Positions 23,510 to 33,486 of a stretch of DNA of 64,000 nt are shown one piece after another (position 1 is the first letter of the stretch; the number at the start of each line of letters is the position of its first letter). A program made the translations under genes and the position numbers. Source of the stretch: Talinum fruticosum (taxonomy: Eukaryota; Streptophyta; Magnoliopsida; Caryophyllales; Talinaceae); contig JAITYX010000028.1 of the NCBI GenBank assembly GCA_021018815.1, positions 6,737,001-6,801,000 on the forward strand, written 5' to 3'. A model generated the notes under the pieces. The model saw only the letters and a list, made by a program, of their open reading frames with translations. It had not been told where the DNA came from and did not search any database.

Positions 23510-23945
23510 GCAAATTTGAGATACCAACACCAAGTTAACAAATATCTCCTCATGTCACACTTTGCAAGAATTGGAAATTTTCAATTCGAGATATTACTCT
23601 TGACCCTTTTTAGATACCAAAAAGGAATTTAAAGCAAACATATTTCATATACCACCGACAAGCAAATTACTTGGCTAAACTAAATTTGAGATACCAACAC
23701 TAAGTTAACAAATCTCTCCTTATTTCGGTTCCAAACTTTTTAGGAATGGAAGTTTAGATACTACACTTTTCATATACTAAAAGCAATTTGAAACAAACAT
23801 ATTTCATATACCACCAACAAGCAAATTACTTGACTGAAATTGAATTGACAAACCTACACCAAGTAAACAAATTACAAATCATTTCAATTCCAAACTTTTT
23901 AGGAATGAGGAATTTTCATTTCACATACTACACTTTCCATCCAGG
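23510..23945. repeat. Three imperfect direct repeats of about 160 bp in CACTA-2
   Basis: Units start near 23514, 23683 and 23837 and share phrases such as GAGATACCAACACCAAGTTA, CCAAACTTTTTAGGAATG and ATACCACCAACAAGCAAATT. AT-rich and non-coding. Confidence 0.75.
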
Positions 23946-24292
23946 TGAGCCAAAAGGGAAAGAAGGAAACTCAACTAACACATGTCACCTTTTCCGTTAA
24001 TTTTCTTTGGGGGCGGGGATACACTATATCATATGGATCAAATGTGAGATATACATATGGATCAAGATTAATTGGATGCCTGGATAGAGGATAGTCGAAC
24101 TTATTTTTTCCATTTTTGAGGTTATTAGGTTTACAAGGTAATTTCTTTTGGGTTATTTGCCAAATGAGAGGATCATATCGGTGTTACAAAAACCTAATAA
24201 CCTCCACTTTCTGCCTTTTTTTAATGGTCACGTATGATGTACCCATGTCTCGTAAACTAATGCTAGTTTTTCAATAAATAACTTTTGTTGAT

Positions 24293-24432
24293 GTCAAAAG
24301 ACATGCAAGAGACGTCATGGAGGCAACTAAGAAGCTTCGGTTGCATTTCATTGGTATGCAACACGAAGACCGACCATTGCAAATGACAGAACTATTTATT
24401 CCGCTTGTCAATTTTATGATATCGAGTTGACT
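24293..24432 (+). pseudogene. Gene-like exon fragment, possibly a Mediator subunit piece
   Basis: A plus-strand open stretch inside CACTA-2 reads VKRHARDVMEATKKLRLHFI followed by GMQHEDRPLQMTELF, then a stop. The helical, charged character and codon use look protein-like. It recalls the N-terminal half of plant Mediator subunit MED28, but this is from memory of the family style and not tested. No start codon or clear acceptor is visible. It may be a captured host exon, like the RPN12 pieces nearby on the other strand. Confidence 0.35.
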
Positions 24433-24614
24433 AGGAAGCAAGAACATATTAATTGAAAGACAAACTTAAGAGGCACAATAGCTCTTAATTTAAATATTAT
24501 CCCTCACCTAAGTTATTATTTAGTACCTCACTCATCCAATCACCCTTAACCTTCGCATATAATGTGTGTACTAAATCATGATGGTTGGGGATTCCTAAGC
24601 CAATTAATGTTACC

Positions 24615-24847
24615 TGATATCATTGTAGTGAAATTTCAGTAGCGAAGCCCCTCTCAAATGCTTCTTGATCCTTCATCTTGACACTCAGCAAAATAGCATC
24701 CTCATATAAGGACTCTAACATCATTAAACCATAAATACTAGTTTAAAAAATCAGATTAAGTGCATAGCCACCCATGACGTACTTACTTACTAAGGTCAAT
24801 TCTTGAATAGTAGTAGGTGTTGCTTCAAACAATGGAGGAAGAGGCTT
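24615..24847 (-). pseudogene. Captured 26S proteasome subunit RPN12-like exons
   Basis: Two minus-strand exons inside CACTA-2. The first, 24847-24791, reads KPLPPLFEATPTTIQELTL; an acceptor (tttag) precedes it and a perfect GTAAGT donor follows. The second starts near 24712 after a TTAGAG acceptor region, reads SLYEDAILLSVKMKDQEAFE, then shifts frame into KFHYNDIR before a GTAAC donor near 24614. Both match consecutive parts of plant RPN12 (regulatory-particle non-ATPase 12; PSMD8 in animals), whose order is LPPLFE...ELT...YEHAVVLSVK...DAFERDFFQLKPYY. RPN12 belongs to the lid of the 26S proteasome. Only these exons are seen, so the fragment is not functional; it was most likely captured by the transposon. 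Confidence 0.7.
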
Positions 24848-25013
24848 CTAAATTCAGTCAGCATTACGTGGAACATGAAAAGAAAAATTAACATGAAGTT
24901 ACAAACCAATTGAGAAAGATGAAACATAAAAATTTTATTACATGAAAAAGGATGACCATGATTCATTGCTTCAAGATAGAATACATACTTAATGAGAATT
25001 ATAGATATTTACC

Positions 25014-25103
25014 TGATTGCTTGCATGATTTCCCTTATTCTCATGCATAGCTCTGTTAGCGACTGTTTCAGTCAAATAATCCCTAAAAAATGCCATCCTC
25101 TGA
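25014..25103 (-). other. Unidentified exon-like open stretch in CACTA-2
   Basis: On the minus strand, RMAFFRDYLTETVANRAMHE followed by NKGNHASNQ ends exactly at a GTAAAT donor-like site. The protein is not recognised. It lies just upstream of the RPN12-like exons on the same strand and could be another captured exon. Confidence 0.25.
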
Positions 25104-27530
25104 AAATGGAAACTAGCTTGCACCTAATAAGCACCTACCAATTTGCAGCTAACACATACAAACGAACTTGAATTTCCCTGCAAACGGTTCCGCAAAATGC
25201 AGAAGGAATACTGGAAGTAAAAATACTTAGCGTTCTCTGTATAGAAAGCATAGTGCAGTGCCTAGAATGAAAAATAGGACGAAAGAAGACGAACCCATAA
25301 ACATGCATACCATGTGAATCTCAAAAAAGGCACAAACAAGAAGTTCAATGGATTCCAGTTAATTATAAATATAATGAGCTTCTATTTACAGTCATGCCAA
25401 GGTGATACTTCTACCTCAACAAAGATTCAGAAATCAACCCTAACAACTCCAGAGGCATAAGCGATCCATGCAAAGTCTAAATTAGTTTCCTTGGCATTTT
25501 TGAGACTCGGATCGAGCACAATAGTGGCATTACAGAGAGAACAACCTTACTATTGAGACACAAAATTGGACGTTCAAATTTCAAATTCTAAAAAATATAG
25601 AAATCCCTACTCAATTTGATGTAACGACTCCTACAAAAACCTTCACCTCAAGCCATGCTAAATAATTCAAAATTCAAATTCCAACTTCATTTCTTGGATT
25701 CATCAATCGACAGATCTTGAATCAAATGTCTTGACAAAATTACAAGAATACCAAACAGTACGACAAAATTGCTTTAACATCGATCTTTGGCGGCAACCAA
25801 TAACATCAAGACGTATGAGATGAAAGAAAATGCAAGAATTTGAGTAATTCGATCAAAAGGAGAGTAATATTATCCGTCAAACTAAAATCAAAATTAAAGA
25901 TAGAAATTAAATAGAAAAGTGAAAGAAGAAACACACCCAGAGCTTGAAGAGATGGATGAGAGAAGAGTACCTTGATGTCACAAAGAAGACAAGTACACAT
26001 ATCGAATGCATCATAATAACAACATGGGTGGTCCAAGCAAAATTAGAATACTCATGTCTTTCACTCAAATGCTTAAGAATAACAACCAGTAAATATAATC
26101 ACATATTCTTCATATCACCAATATTCATATTTCAGAACTACAAACACATACAGAAAGAGATAGGGAGAGGGAGAGTGTGCCCAGATGGTTTTATTTGCAA
26201 AAATCACAACCCATAAAGTATTTAACAGAAAGATATAAGCAGGATCCAAATCAGAAATGGAGTGAAGGCTGGAAAAAGGGAAGAGTGAAATGAAATATGT
26301 CTTAGTGCGCCGTATATATGTTGATGAAAGTAGAAATAACAGACCAAATACGAAAGGAATTCGGGAGCGTACTCCTTTACTACTGAAACAAAAGCAACTC
26401 AAATCCGAAATCAGTAATTCAGAATATTGTCGCTCTCTAAATTAAAACCATAAAAATCAAATCCCTAATTTCGATTTCTACGAAATAGAGACAGAATTTT
26501 TAAATACCAATAAGCCAAAGCAGATGAGAATCAATACCTAAATTAGTCTAAACATTATAGAAGATAAGATTACACACCAAAGCAATCAACAACAATTGAC
26601 AAGTTCCAATTTTAACACTTTGGCTACTGGCAAGAATTTAAAAAAATGACCAGAATGAAGATGAATGAAACGTAATACCTAAACAACGAATCTTCAGTGT
26701 GAAATGAACCCAAAAAAGAAGCACGACGCCACCACTTTGACTGCTGGTTTCAGAGCAATCAAAACCCACCGCCAGTGAGAAGTTCTAATGAGAAAGGGCA
26801 ATCAGACAACCACTAAGGAGAGAGAAAGAGAGGGTAAGAGAATGGGGAGAGAACGAATCCACCCTACGCTTTGTCACCTTGACCACCAGCGACAATCAGC
26901 GGACCCCGTCCAGCAAAAACGACCAAACGGAAGAGCAACGAAGAATTTGGGTAAATCTTAAAAGAGAACAGCAAGCAGCAAGAATTTGGGTAGAGTTCAA
27001 GTGAAGGATTTAGCTTTGGGGAAATATAACAGCAAGCAAACAAAGGTAAATAGCCAGGGAAAGAGCGATTTGGGGTCAGCGTCGAACCAGGTGATGCACA
27101 GCTCAATTGTTCGCCGGAGATTCAGAGTTTGAGCGAAGATTTAATTGTGATTTGGGACAGCAGCGAATTGGGTTTGATTTTGAGGGTTGGATTGGATTTA
27201 AAATTTCTTTCTCATTTAACAGGGTCGAACTAAGAACTGAACTTAGAGATGTTAGGGGCGGCAGCCTCGATTAAAGAATTGCGGAGCAACAGCAAATTGG
27301 TGGGGAGGGTGCACCAACGTGTTGGGGAAGTTTCTTAATCGTGAATCTTTCCATCAAAAAGATCGTGAATATGTATGTGCCTATAAATATTTATTTTATG
27401 TTTTTAATTTAGCAAATATACAAAGAATTTAATTAAAATTTTTTGTTTATTTTTTATTTTCTCATATTTCTCCATTTTCTTTAATTAATTTTTAATAATT
27501 ATACTGTAATATATGGTGTCAAATTATAAG
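25104..27530. other. Core of CACTA-2 without recognised genes
   Basis: AT-rich sequence; frames such as 25806-26036, 26115-26402 and 26864-27106 (all minus) have no known motif. The GC-richer stretch 26690-27120 with purine runs could be the promoter or first exon of a leftward gene, given the acidic last exon at 23230-23390, but this is a guess. Confidence 0.3.
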
Positions 27531-29499
27531 CATTATCAATGAACATATTCACCTCAAATATACTATTGGTAATGAAATTGTAATTCCATTAGATAATGTA
27601 TATGATACTATCTCAATGACAATACCAATAATTTAATTTTTCTCTAGCTACCTTTACCAACGAGATAATGTAAGTGTTACTATTTCAATGATAATACCAT
27701 CGGATAATATAAGTGTTGCTATATCAATGACAATACCAACAATTTAGTTTTTACATGTTGCAAATATTTCTAACTTTTACTAACATACACATAAGTGTTG
27801 CTATTTCAATGAGAATACCATCAAATAATGTAAGTGTTGCTCTTAATCACTTTTACCAATAGAACAAAAATTTGTTACTATTGATCCGTTGGTAATTTTA
27901 ACATTTCTTGTAGTGTTCTCATCGGCCTCCCATACATCATGTTGTGGCATCGAATGTTGTTTACTCGTGGAGGCCGGATACCAGTCATTCATGGGACACT
28001 CCTTTTAGGTGATGAGATGAGGGTGAGTGTGAGAGAAGTCATGCAACAAAAAGGAAAGCGTGAGTTGCCGATCCGGACACTAGACCTCCATACTCGTTGA
28101 CGGCGTTGTCATTAGCTTTATTCGGTGGCCCAAGAGTGTAGTCATCCTCTTTACAATAATTTATTTTTAAAATATTAGATTTAAAGGTTGTTAAAATCAC
28201 ATATATATATTTTAAATTTGTGTATTGATTATTCACTAAGATATCGGGGACAAATCCGAGATTGGGATGAAGGCACTCCATCTCACTCTATTGGCACAAG
28301 CAAGTATTCGGCGGTGCCCGTTCGTCGTCCAAACCAATCCCCTCTCGTATCCATTCACGAGTCGACACGGATTGGTGTGCTACTCTGCAAAGTTATGTGA
28401 AGTCTTTGTCGGTAGATACAACATTGCAAATTAGCGCGCCACGTCACATGTTTGGGCAATTGGATAGGGATGATGAGGACATGACCTTATATGTCTTCCC
28501 GGATGACATCCTGCAATTTTGGAGATGTAAGAGATAAGCACGTCCGCTATTATTATTAACATTATATGAGTTACTATATTCATAAGTTTATTTTTTAACT
28601 ATTAATTTCAATTTCTAACTCTATACAATTAATATGTAAGGTCGTCTGTACAAGATGGGAAACGAGTCGGTTCACTTTCTCAACCCCGATTCCATTCAAG
28701 GAATTGGGCGGACAAGCGATGAACGAGATGATAATATCTTCAAAGTCATGTAACATAATGCGTAGAACAAAAAATGGTATTTGGCATCGTTCATTGAGGG
28801 GTAAGTGTACAAATAAACTTCAATGAAGTTTTTATGGTGTTACATACTTATAAATGTGTTATTTTTGTCCGTGTAGCAACCATTTGATGCTTGTTGCCAT
28901 ATTTCCAAGGGGCAATGTTGCGTACTAGCTTGATCCTCCGGGTTAAACCATCGGGAAAGATATCAAGAAAGTACTCGACTCGTGAGTTCAAACCTTAATC
29001 ATTTTATGTTTTTTGTTAATTAATATTCTTTTCAATTGTATGTCTAATTGGAATTTTATTTTTCGATTGAAAAATAGTGCTCTAGTACATTATTATTGTA
29101 AGAGAGGCTTAAGAGACTCACGTGTGAGACCAAACCCGAAATTGTCTCCGTAACGGTGAGGTTCTCTTGCTTAGAGTCTACATTAATTATTCTCATTTCA
29201 TATTACTTGCTAGTTGCATAAAGTACTAAATAATTCTCCATATGTTGGGAATATATTTTAATTATTGTAGTGCTATAAACAATCGGGGAATGTGGAGTGC
29301 GGCTTCTACATTCTCGAGTACATGCAAGAGATTGTGACCAAGCTCGATTTAAATAATTCTAATCCCAAAGACGTACTTGCACTTGCACTTGTATTTGATT
29401 ATGAAAAAAACAAGTTTTTAATGTTCTTTTCAGCTTGATTAGCACTTGCACTTGTCCTAATTAATATGTCTTTTACGAGTATTGCTCAAAATATTTCCC

Positions 29500-29760
29500 G
29501 CGAAAGGACCCACCCACTCCCTATATAGATCAAGTGCTCAACAAATTAAAACAAGGTTTGGCGAGTTTGTATATAACCGTATAAAGACATAGGTATATAT
29601 TTACACTTATTCTTCGAGTATTTGATTGGTCAAGTTTGTGATTTACATAGCCATACAATTACATAGGTATATTTTTACATAGGTATATAATTACATAGGT
29701 ATATATTTACACGAGATATATAATTACACGGTATATATATTTACACTTGTCTTCATTATT
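29500..29760. repeat. AT-rich short tandem repeat (tacataggtatata)
   Basis: Repeats of ACATAGGTATATA and TTACAC at 29590-29750 near the right end of CACTA-1. Non-coding. Confidence 0.6.
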
Positions 29761-30312
29761 TTAAATGTACCATATACAACTATTGTGATGAATCTAGTTT
29801 GTATATATTCTAGTCAAAACTATTGGATTCTGGTTTGTATATATTCTGAAAGTGTTTTCTATAAATGGTTGTATATGTTATTTTTCTTGTACGAGAGGGC
29901 AAGTAAACACAAAAAGAAAAATCTAAAAAGATTTATACCTATTAACCGTCGTAATAGGTCCGAATTATAACCTATGACTGCGATTGTTAGTCAACAGCCG
30001 TAGTCATAGGTTTGGAGTCAAACATTTTTCCCGAGAATAGACCGTTTTGGGGCTAGACATATTACTACGGTTATTAGTGAAGAACCATAGTAATATCTTA
30101 GCCTATCATTACAATTGTTAGCTTACAACCATAGTAATATGTACTTTATTACTACGGTTGTTCACAACAACCATAGTAATAGATTGTCTTTAGCTACGAT
30201 TGTGAATCATAGTAAAAGATACCCATCTACAATTACGACGACATACACGAAACCGGATAACCGTGGTTAAAGGTCATTTTGAACCTAGTTAAAGTTGGTT
30301 CCTATAGTAGTG

Positions 30313-31690
30313 TTTGAACAAGTATCCTCGCTCTACAATGAACTCTCCATAGGAATGCTTATGTATATTTTTCAAAAATCTCCTTGAAGTCGGCATCATC
30401 GGCATACCGACTCTTAACTAACTCAAATCCAATGACTCAAGAATCAAGAACAGAAAGTGACATATCCCTCGGGGACGGGGCATCGAGAACCTTTGTTAAG
30501 GTATCCAACTTTGTGCTTGATTTTGAAGTGGTAAGACTGCAAAACTGAACCCACTTAGCATGCCTAGGATTGAGTTAATCCTATCCTCGGATGTAGTTGA
30601 CGGCTTCGTGGTGCGAGTCTATAATTAACTCGAGAACCAATGGGGCGAGTGTCTCTAATGCTTAAGAGCTCGATGATGGAATAGAACTCTTTGTCATAAG
30701 TATAGTACTTCCTCCTAATGTCATTGAGATTCTTAATAAAGTAGGCAACAAGATTTCCTTCTTGGGTTAGCACAACTCAAATGCCAATATCGGATGCATC
30801 ACACTCCACTTTAAACGAGCTTGGAAAAATCAAGTAGGGGTAGCACTGGTGTAGTAGTTATCCTCTGTTTGATCTCTTCAAAAGCTTTTGAAGCTGCTTC
30901 ATTCCACTATAACATGTTCTCTTTCAGTAACTCGGTCATGAGAGCCATGATTGTGCTGAAATATCTCACAAATCTCATATAAAACGAGGCCAATCCATGG
31001 AAGCTCCTCACTTATAAAATAATAGTAGGATCGGCGACTCCGGGTAGCTTAGATCTTTTCATCATCAACTTGCATTCCCTGCTTAGACGAAACAAATCTA
31101 AGAAAAGAAACTTGTGAAGTAAAAAAAAGCGGCACTTTTCCAAGTTACCTTAATGTTTCTCCTAGGATAGAATCCGTAAGAGCTGTTCTAAGGGGGTCGA
31201 GAATGCTCTTTGGCGGTTCTGTTGTAGACCGAGGATATTATCAAAGTACACACTTCCCTATGAGTGGTTTCAAGACTTGATTCATCAACCTCATGAATGT
31301 ACTTGGAGGCATTTGGAAAGGCTAAAGGACATCACAAGCCATTCTTACAAGCCATCCTTAGTTTAAAAGGTTGTCTTCCATTCATCCGCTTCACGATTCT
31401 CATATGATAGTAGCCACTTCGAGGTTCACCTTCGAGAAGGCCGAGGACCCATGCAACTCATCAAGTAGGTCTTCCAATATAGGAATAGGAAACCTATATT
31501 TAATGGTAATTTTTTGATGGCTTTATTATCCACACACATTCTCTCGAGTGTTATCTTTCTTAGGAACGAGCGGAAGCGAGGCACAACACACGGACTTAGA
31601 CTCTCCCCGATCATTCCCTTAGCTAACAAATCATCAACCTGCCTCTAGACTTGAGTTGTATCTTTGGGGTTCATTCTGTAGGCGGGTTTG
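30313..31690 (-). pseudogene. Reverse transcriptase and RNase H remnant of Gyp-2
   Basis: Minus strand, upstream part of Gyp-2 pol. From 31690 downward: KPAYRMNPKDT, then LLAKGMIGESLSPCVVP (31629-31580), [11 protein letters not shown], all from the N-terminal fingers of gypsy reverse transcriptase. RNase H is marked by LTQEGNLVAYFIKNLNDIRR with YYTYDKEFYSIIELL (30773-30660). Many frameshifts. Just right of CACTA-1, ERGYLF joins the zinc domain across the transposon. The beginning of reverse transcriptase, protease and gag are absent. Confidence 0.8.
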
Positions 31691-32525
31691 TCGATAGAGC
31701 ATTTGAATTTTCCTTCTTTGAGTGTCGGGATAGTCAACATCCGAGTATCTAGTGAGAGTCAAACTTCGAGTCCTTTGAATACCAATGATCGAGTGTCCGA
31801 GTACCTGCTGGATATCTAAAAATTCTCTTCACCTCAATGAGATGTGATTCTTTTGGATTAGCTTGAAATATTTCACATAAGTAGACACTAAACATAATAT
31901 ACGGCCTACTAGATGTAAGATAAAGTAGAGATCCAATCATACCTCTATAGAGTTTCGATCTACAACTTTACCTTTCTTGTCCGAGTCCAGTTTGGTATTG
32001 CTACTCATTGGTGTTGCTGCATGTTTGACATTTTGTAGCTTGTACTTCTTGAGTAATTCTTTAGTGTACTTGGACTGATATATACGAGATGTCATCTTTC
32101 TCTTGCATTATTTGCAATCCAAGAAAGAAATTGAGTTCTCCCTTCATACTCATTTGGAACTCCTGTCTCATTAACTCGGAAAAATCTTGGTATAGAGTTT
32201 CATTAGTAGCTCTAAATATAATGTCATCAACATAAATCTAAATAATAAGAAAATGATTCCCCTTGGTTTTTGTGAAAAGATTTTTTTCAATAAGACCTCT
32301 TTTGAAATCATTTTCAACCAAGAAACTGCTCGAGTCTTTCGTACCAAGCTCTTGGAGCTTGTTTCGAGACCATATAAACCTTTTGCAATTTGAAAACATG
32401 ATTAGGAAATTAAGAGTTTTCAAATCTAGGGGGTTGCTTGAACATAAACTTCTTCTTGAATAAAACCATTTAGAAATGCACACTTAACATCCATTTGGTA
32501 ATGAATGATTTTGGGTTTGGTCCGA
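31690..32525 (-). pseudogene. Copia reverse transcriptase / RNase H remnant (Cop-1)
   Basis: Minus strand. At the upstream end YQMDVKCAFLNGFIQ (about 32520, catalytic Asp region) is followed by NHVFKLQK, QAPRAWYER and ENDFKRGLIEKNLFTKTKG. Then come MIGSLLYLTSSRPYIMFSV (31940), KESHLIEVKRIFRYPAGTRT and YSDVDYPDTQRRK, the start of the RNase H part. The frame then ends at the fusion with Gyp-2 near 31690. Protease, integrase and the first part of reverse transcriptase are missing: gag meets reverse transcriptase directly at about 32530. Confidence 0.8.
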
Positions 32526-33486
32526 TTTTAAGGTTCTTTCTTGAGAACTTACTCTATGTCTCTTTCTTTTGAAGTCCTCTCTTTTTGTAAACAGGTTGAG
32601 AAGACTTTTTCATAAACACTTGGTTTAGGTCAATCCCTTTCCTTTTTGAATGAATGAGACCATGGTAAGGCTTCACGAACTTGATAGTTACGGAATCGGT
32701 TTTGAAAAGATTTTTATAGGAATTATCTTCCTTTTTATCATTGTATCCAAGTCCTTCTTTTTGAAAAGAGACACACTGAGAACCAAGTAATAAATTAAGG
32801 TTTTCCTAACCTTGAGTAAGTTTTAAAACCAACTATTGAGACTCATTGAGCTTTTGTTTTAGTTGCTCATTCTCTATTACGAGGCACTCGGACATAATCT
32901 CATTATTTTAAGTATTGGTCTCAAGCACCTGGAAGTTTTGTCTCAATTTTTCTCAATCATTTTTCAAAAATGTGTTCTCGGCATTGAGAGACCTTAGTTT
33001 CTCTTGAAATTCGGAAGATTTAGAATTGGACTTCTCCTCCAAAGTAAAAATATATCTAGCAAGATCATGCTCGAGAGAACTTGAGAAACTAATTGATTAC
33101 CTCCCAAGGATATGTTTCCTCGGCCTACGATGCATCAATTTTTGACTCGAGATCTAGCTTCGAGTTTGATAGAGCCATTAGACATTTTGATTCATCATCG
33201 GTGTGAACACCTTCTTCGACTCATCGTCACTCTAGGTGGCTACTGAAGACTCGGACTTTGCAGGTATATTATTCGAGTACCATCAAGGAATCAGGTACTG
33301 ATTTCATCTCTTGTAAGTTTTTAGTACAAGTCATTCTAAGTGCTTTAGAAACTTTTACGAGTGATTTAGAATCTCTTACGAGTGTTACGAAACTATTGCA
33401 TATGTTTTCACTTGTTTCGATTGACTCGAAAGCATACTCTTACTTATCCTTTCCTATATAGTTACGAGTCACTCGGACAACACTCA

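Larger units (their letters stand above)
22562..27915. mobile_element. CACTA transposon with captured sequences (CACTA-2)
   Basis: Left end CACTACAAAAAAGTTACTTT, right end inverted CACTACAAGAAATGTTAAAA. The target duplication TTC is perfect (22559-22561 and 27916-27918). Subterminal arrays of TTGGTAAAA / TTTTACCAAC fill 22590-22990 and 27540-27900. No transposase is recognisable in the 4.5 kb core. It holds fragments of a host proteasome gene, another gene-like fragment, and an acidic C-terminal exon on the minus strand. It lies in an intron of the CACTA-1 gene, so it is younger. Confidence 0.93.
20790..29375 (+). pseudogene. CACTA-encoded gene: Transposase_24-like region plus Ulp1-like protease
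   Basis: Multi-exon gene of CACTA-1. Exon blocks: 20790-21051 (RVQFDRHGNDVGDHVPGFMS, WGTVPDSINDNLWNDIR), 21150-21361 (EEDWRTLKAYVSFPNTW), 21439-21695 (MSKWVEETKKKDGTFTM), 21789-22239 (DTTGISDKLALALARDEHPS). These match the TNP1/Transposase_24 type found with En/Spm elements. After CACTA-2, which sits in an intron, come VDGVVISFIRWPKSVVI (about 28110) and a Ulp1 (C48) region: FLNPDSIQGIGRTSDERD and KKWYLASFIEG (28640-28800), NHLMLVAIFPRGNVAY with LDPPG (28878-28982), and QSGNVECGFYILEYMQEIV (29272-29345) with the catalytic Cys. GT and AG splice sites fit most exon edges. In-frame stops show decay. Ulp1-type proteases remove SUMO; here the role is unknown. Confidence 0.7.
19681..30312 (+). mobile_element. 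CACTA transposon (CACTA-1)
   Basis: Ends are CACTACTAAAGGAACCACTT on the left and, inverted, CACTACTATAGGAACCAACT on the right, a good CACTA inverted repeat. The 3 bp target site is GTT on the left (19678-19680) and TTT on the right (30313-30315), one mismatch; joining the flanks restores the frame of the Gyp-2 zinc domain (YLFNGIGLGVP), which confirms the limits. Without CACTA-2 the element is about 5.3 kb. It has a TNP1/Ulp1-like gene but no TNP2 transposase, so it is non-autonomous. Subterminal repeats of the TATTACTACGGTTG / CCATAGTAATA type are at 30050-30230. Confidence 0.9.
17441..31690 (-). mobile_element. Ty3/gypsy element truncated at its 5' side (Gyp-2)
   Basis: Minus-strand gypsy element of a non-Tat lineage. 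It keeps the reverse transcriptase from its early part, RNase H, integrase, pol tail and probable 3' LTR, but 5' LTR, gag and protease are absent. It starts abruptly at about 31690 against Cop-1. CACTA-1 is inserted in its integrase zinc domain. The pol end (PGKYGVLATFNVADLKPYYN) is of the type found in several chromovirus-like elements; I see no chromodomain. Confidence 0.7.
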
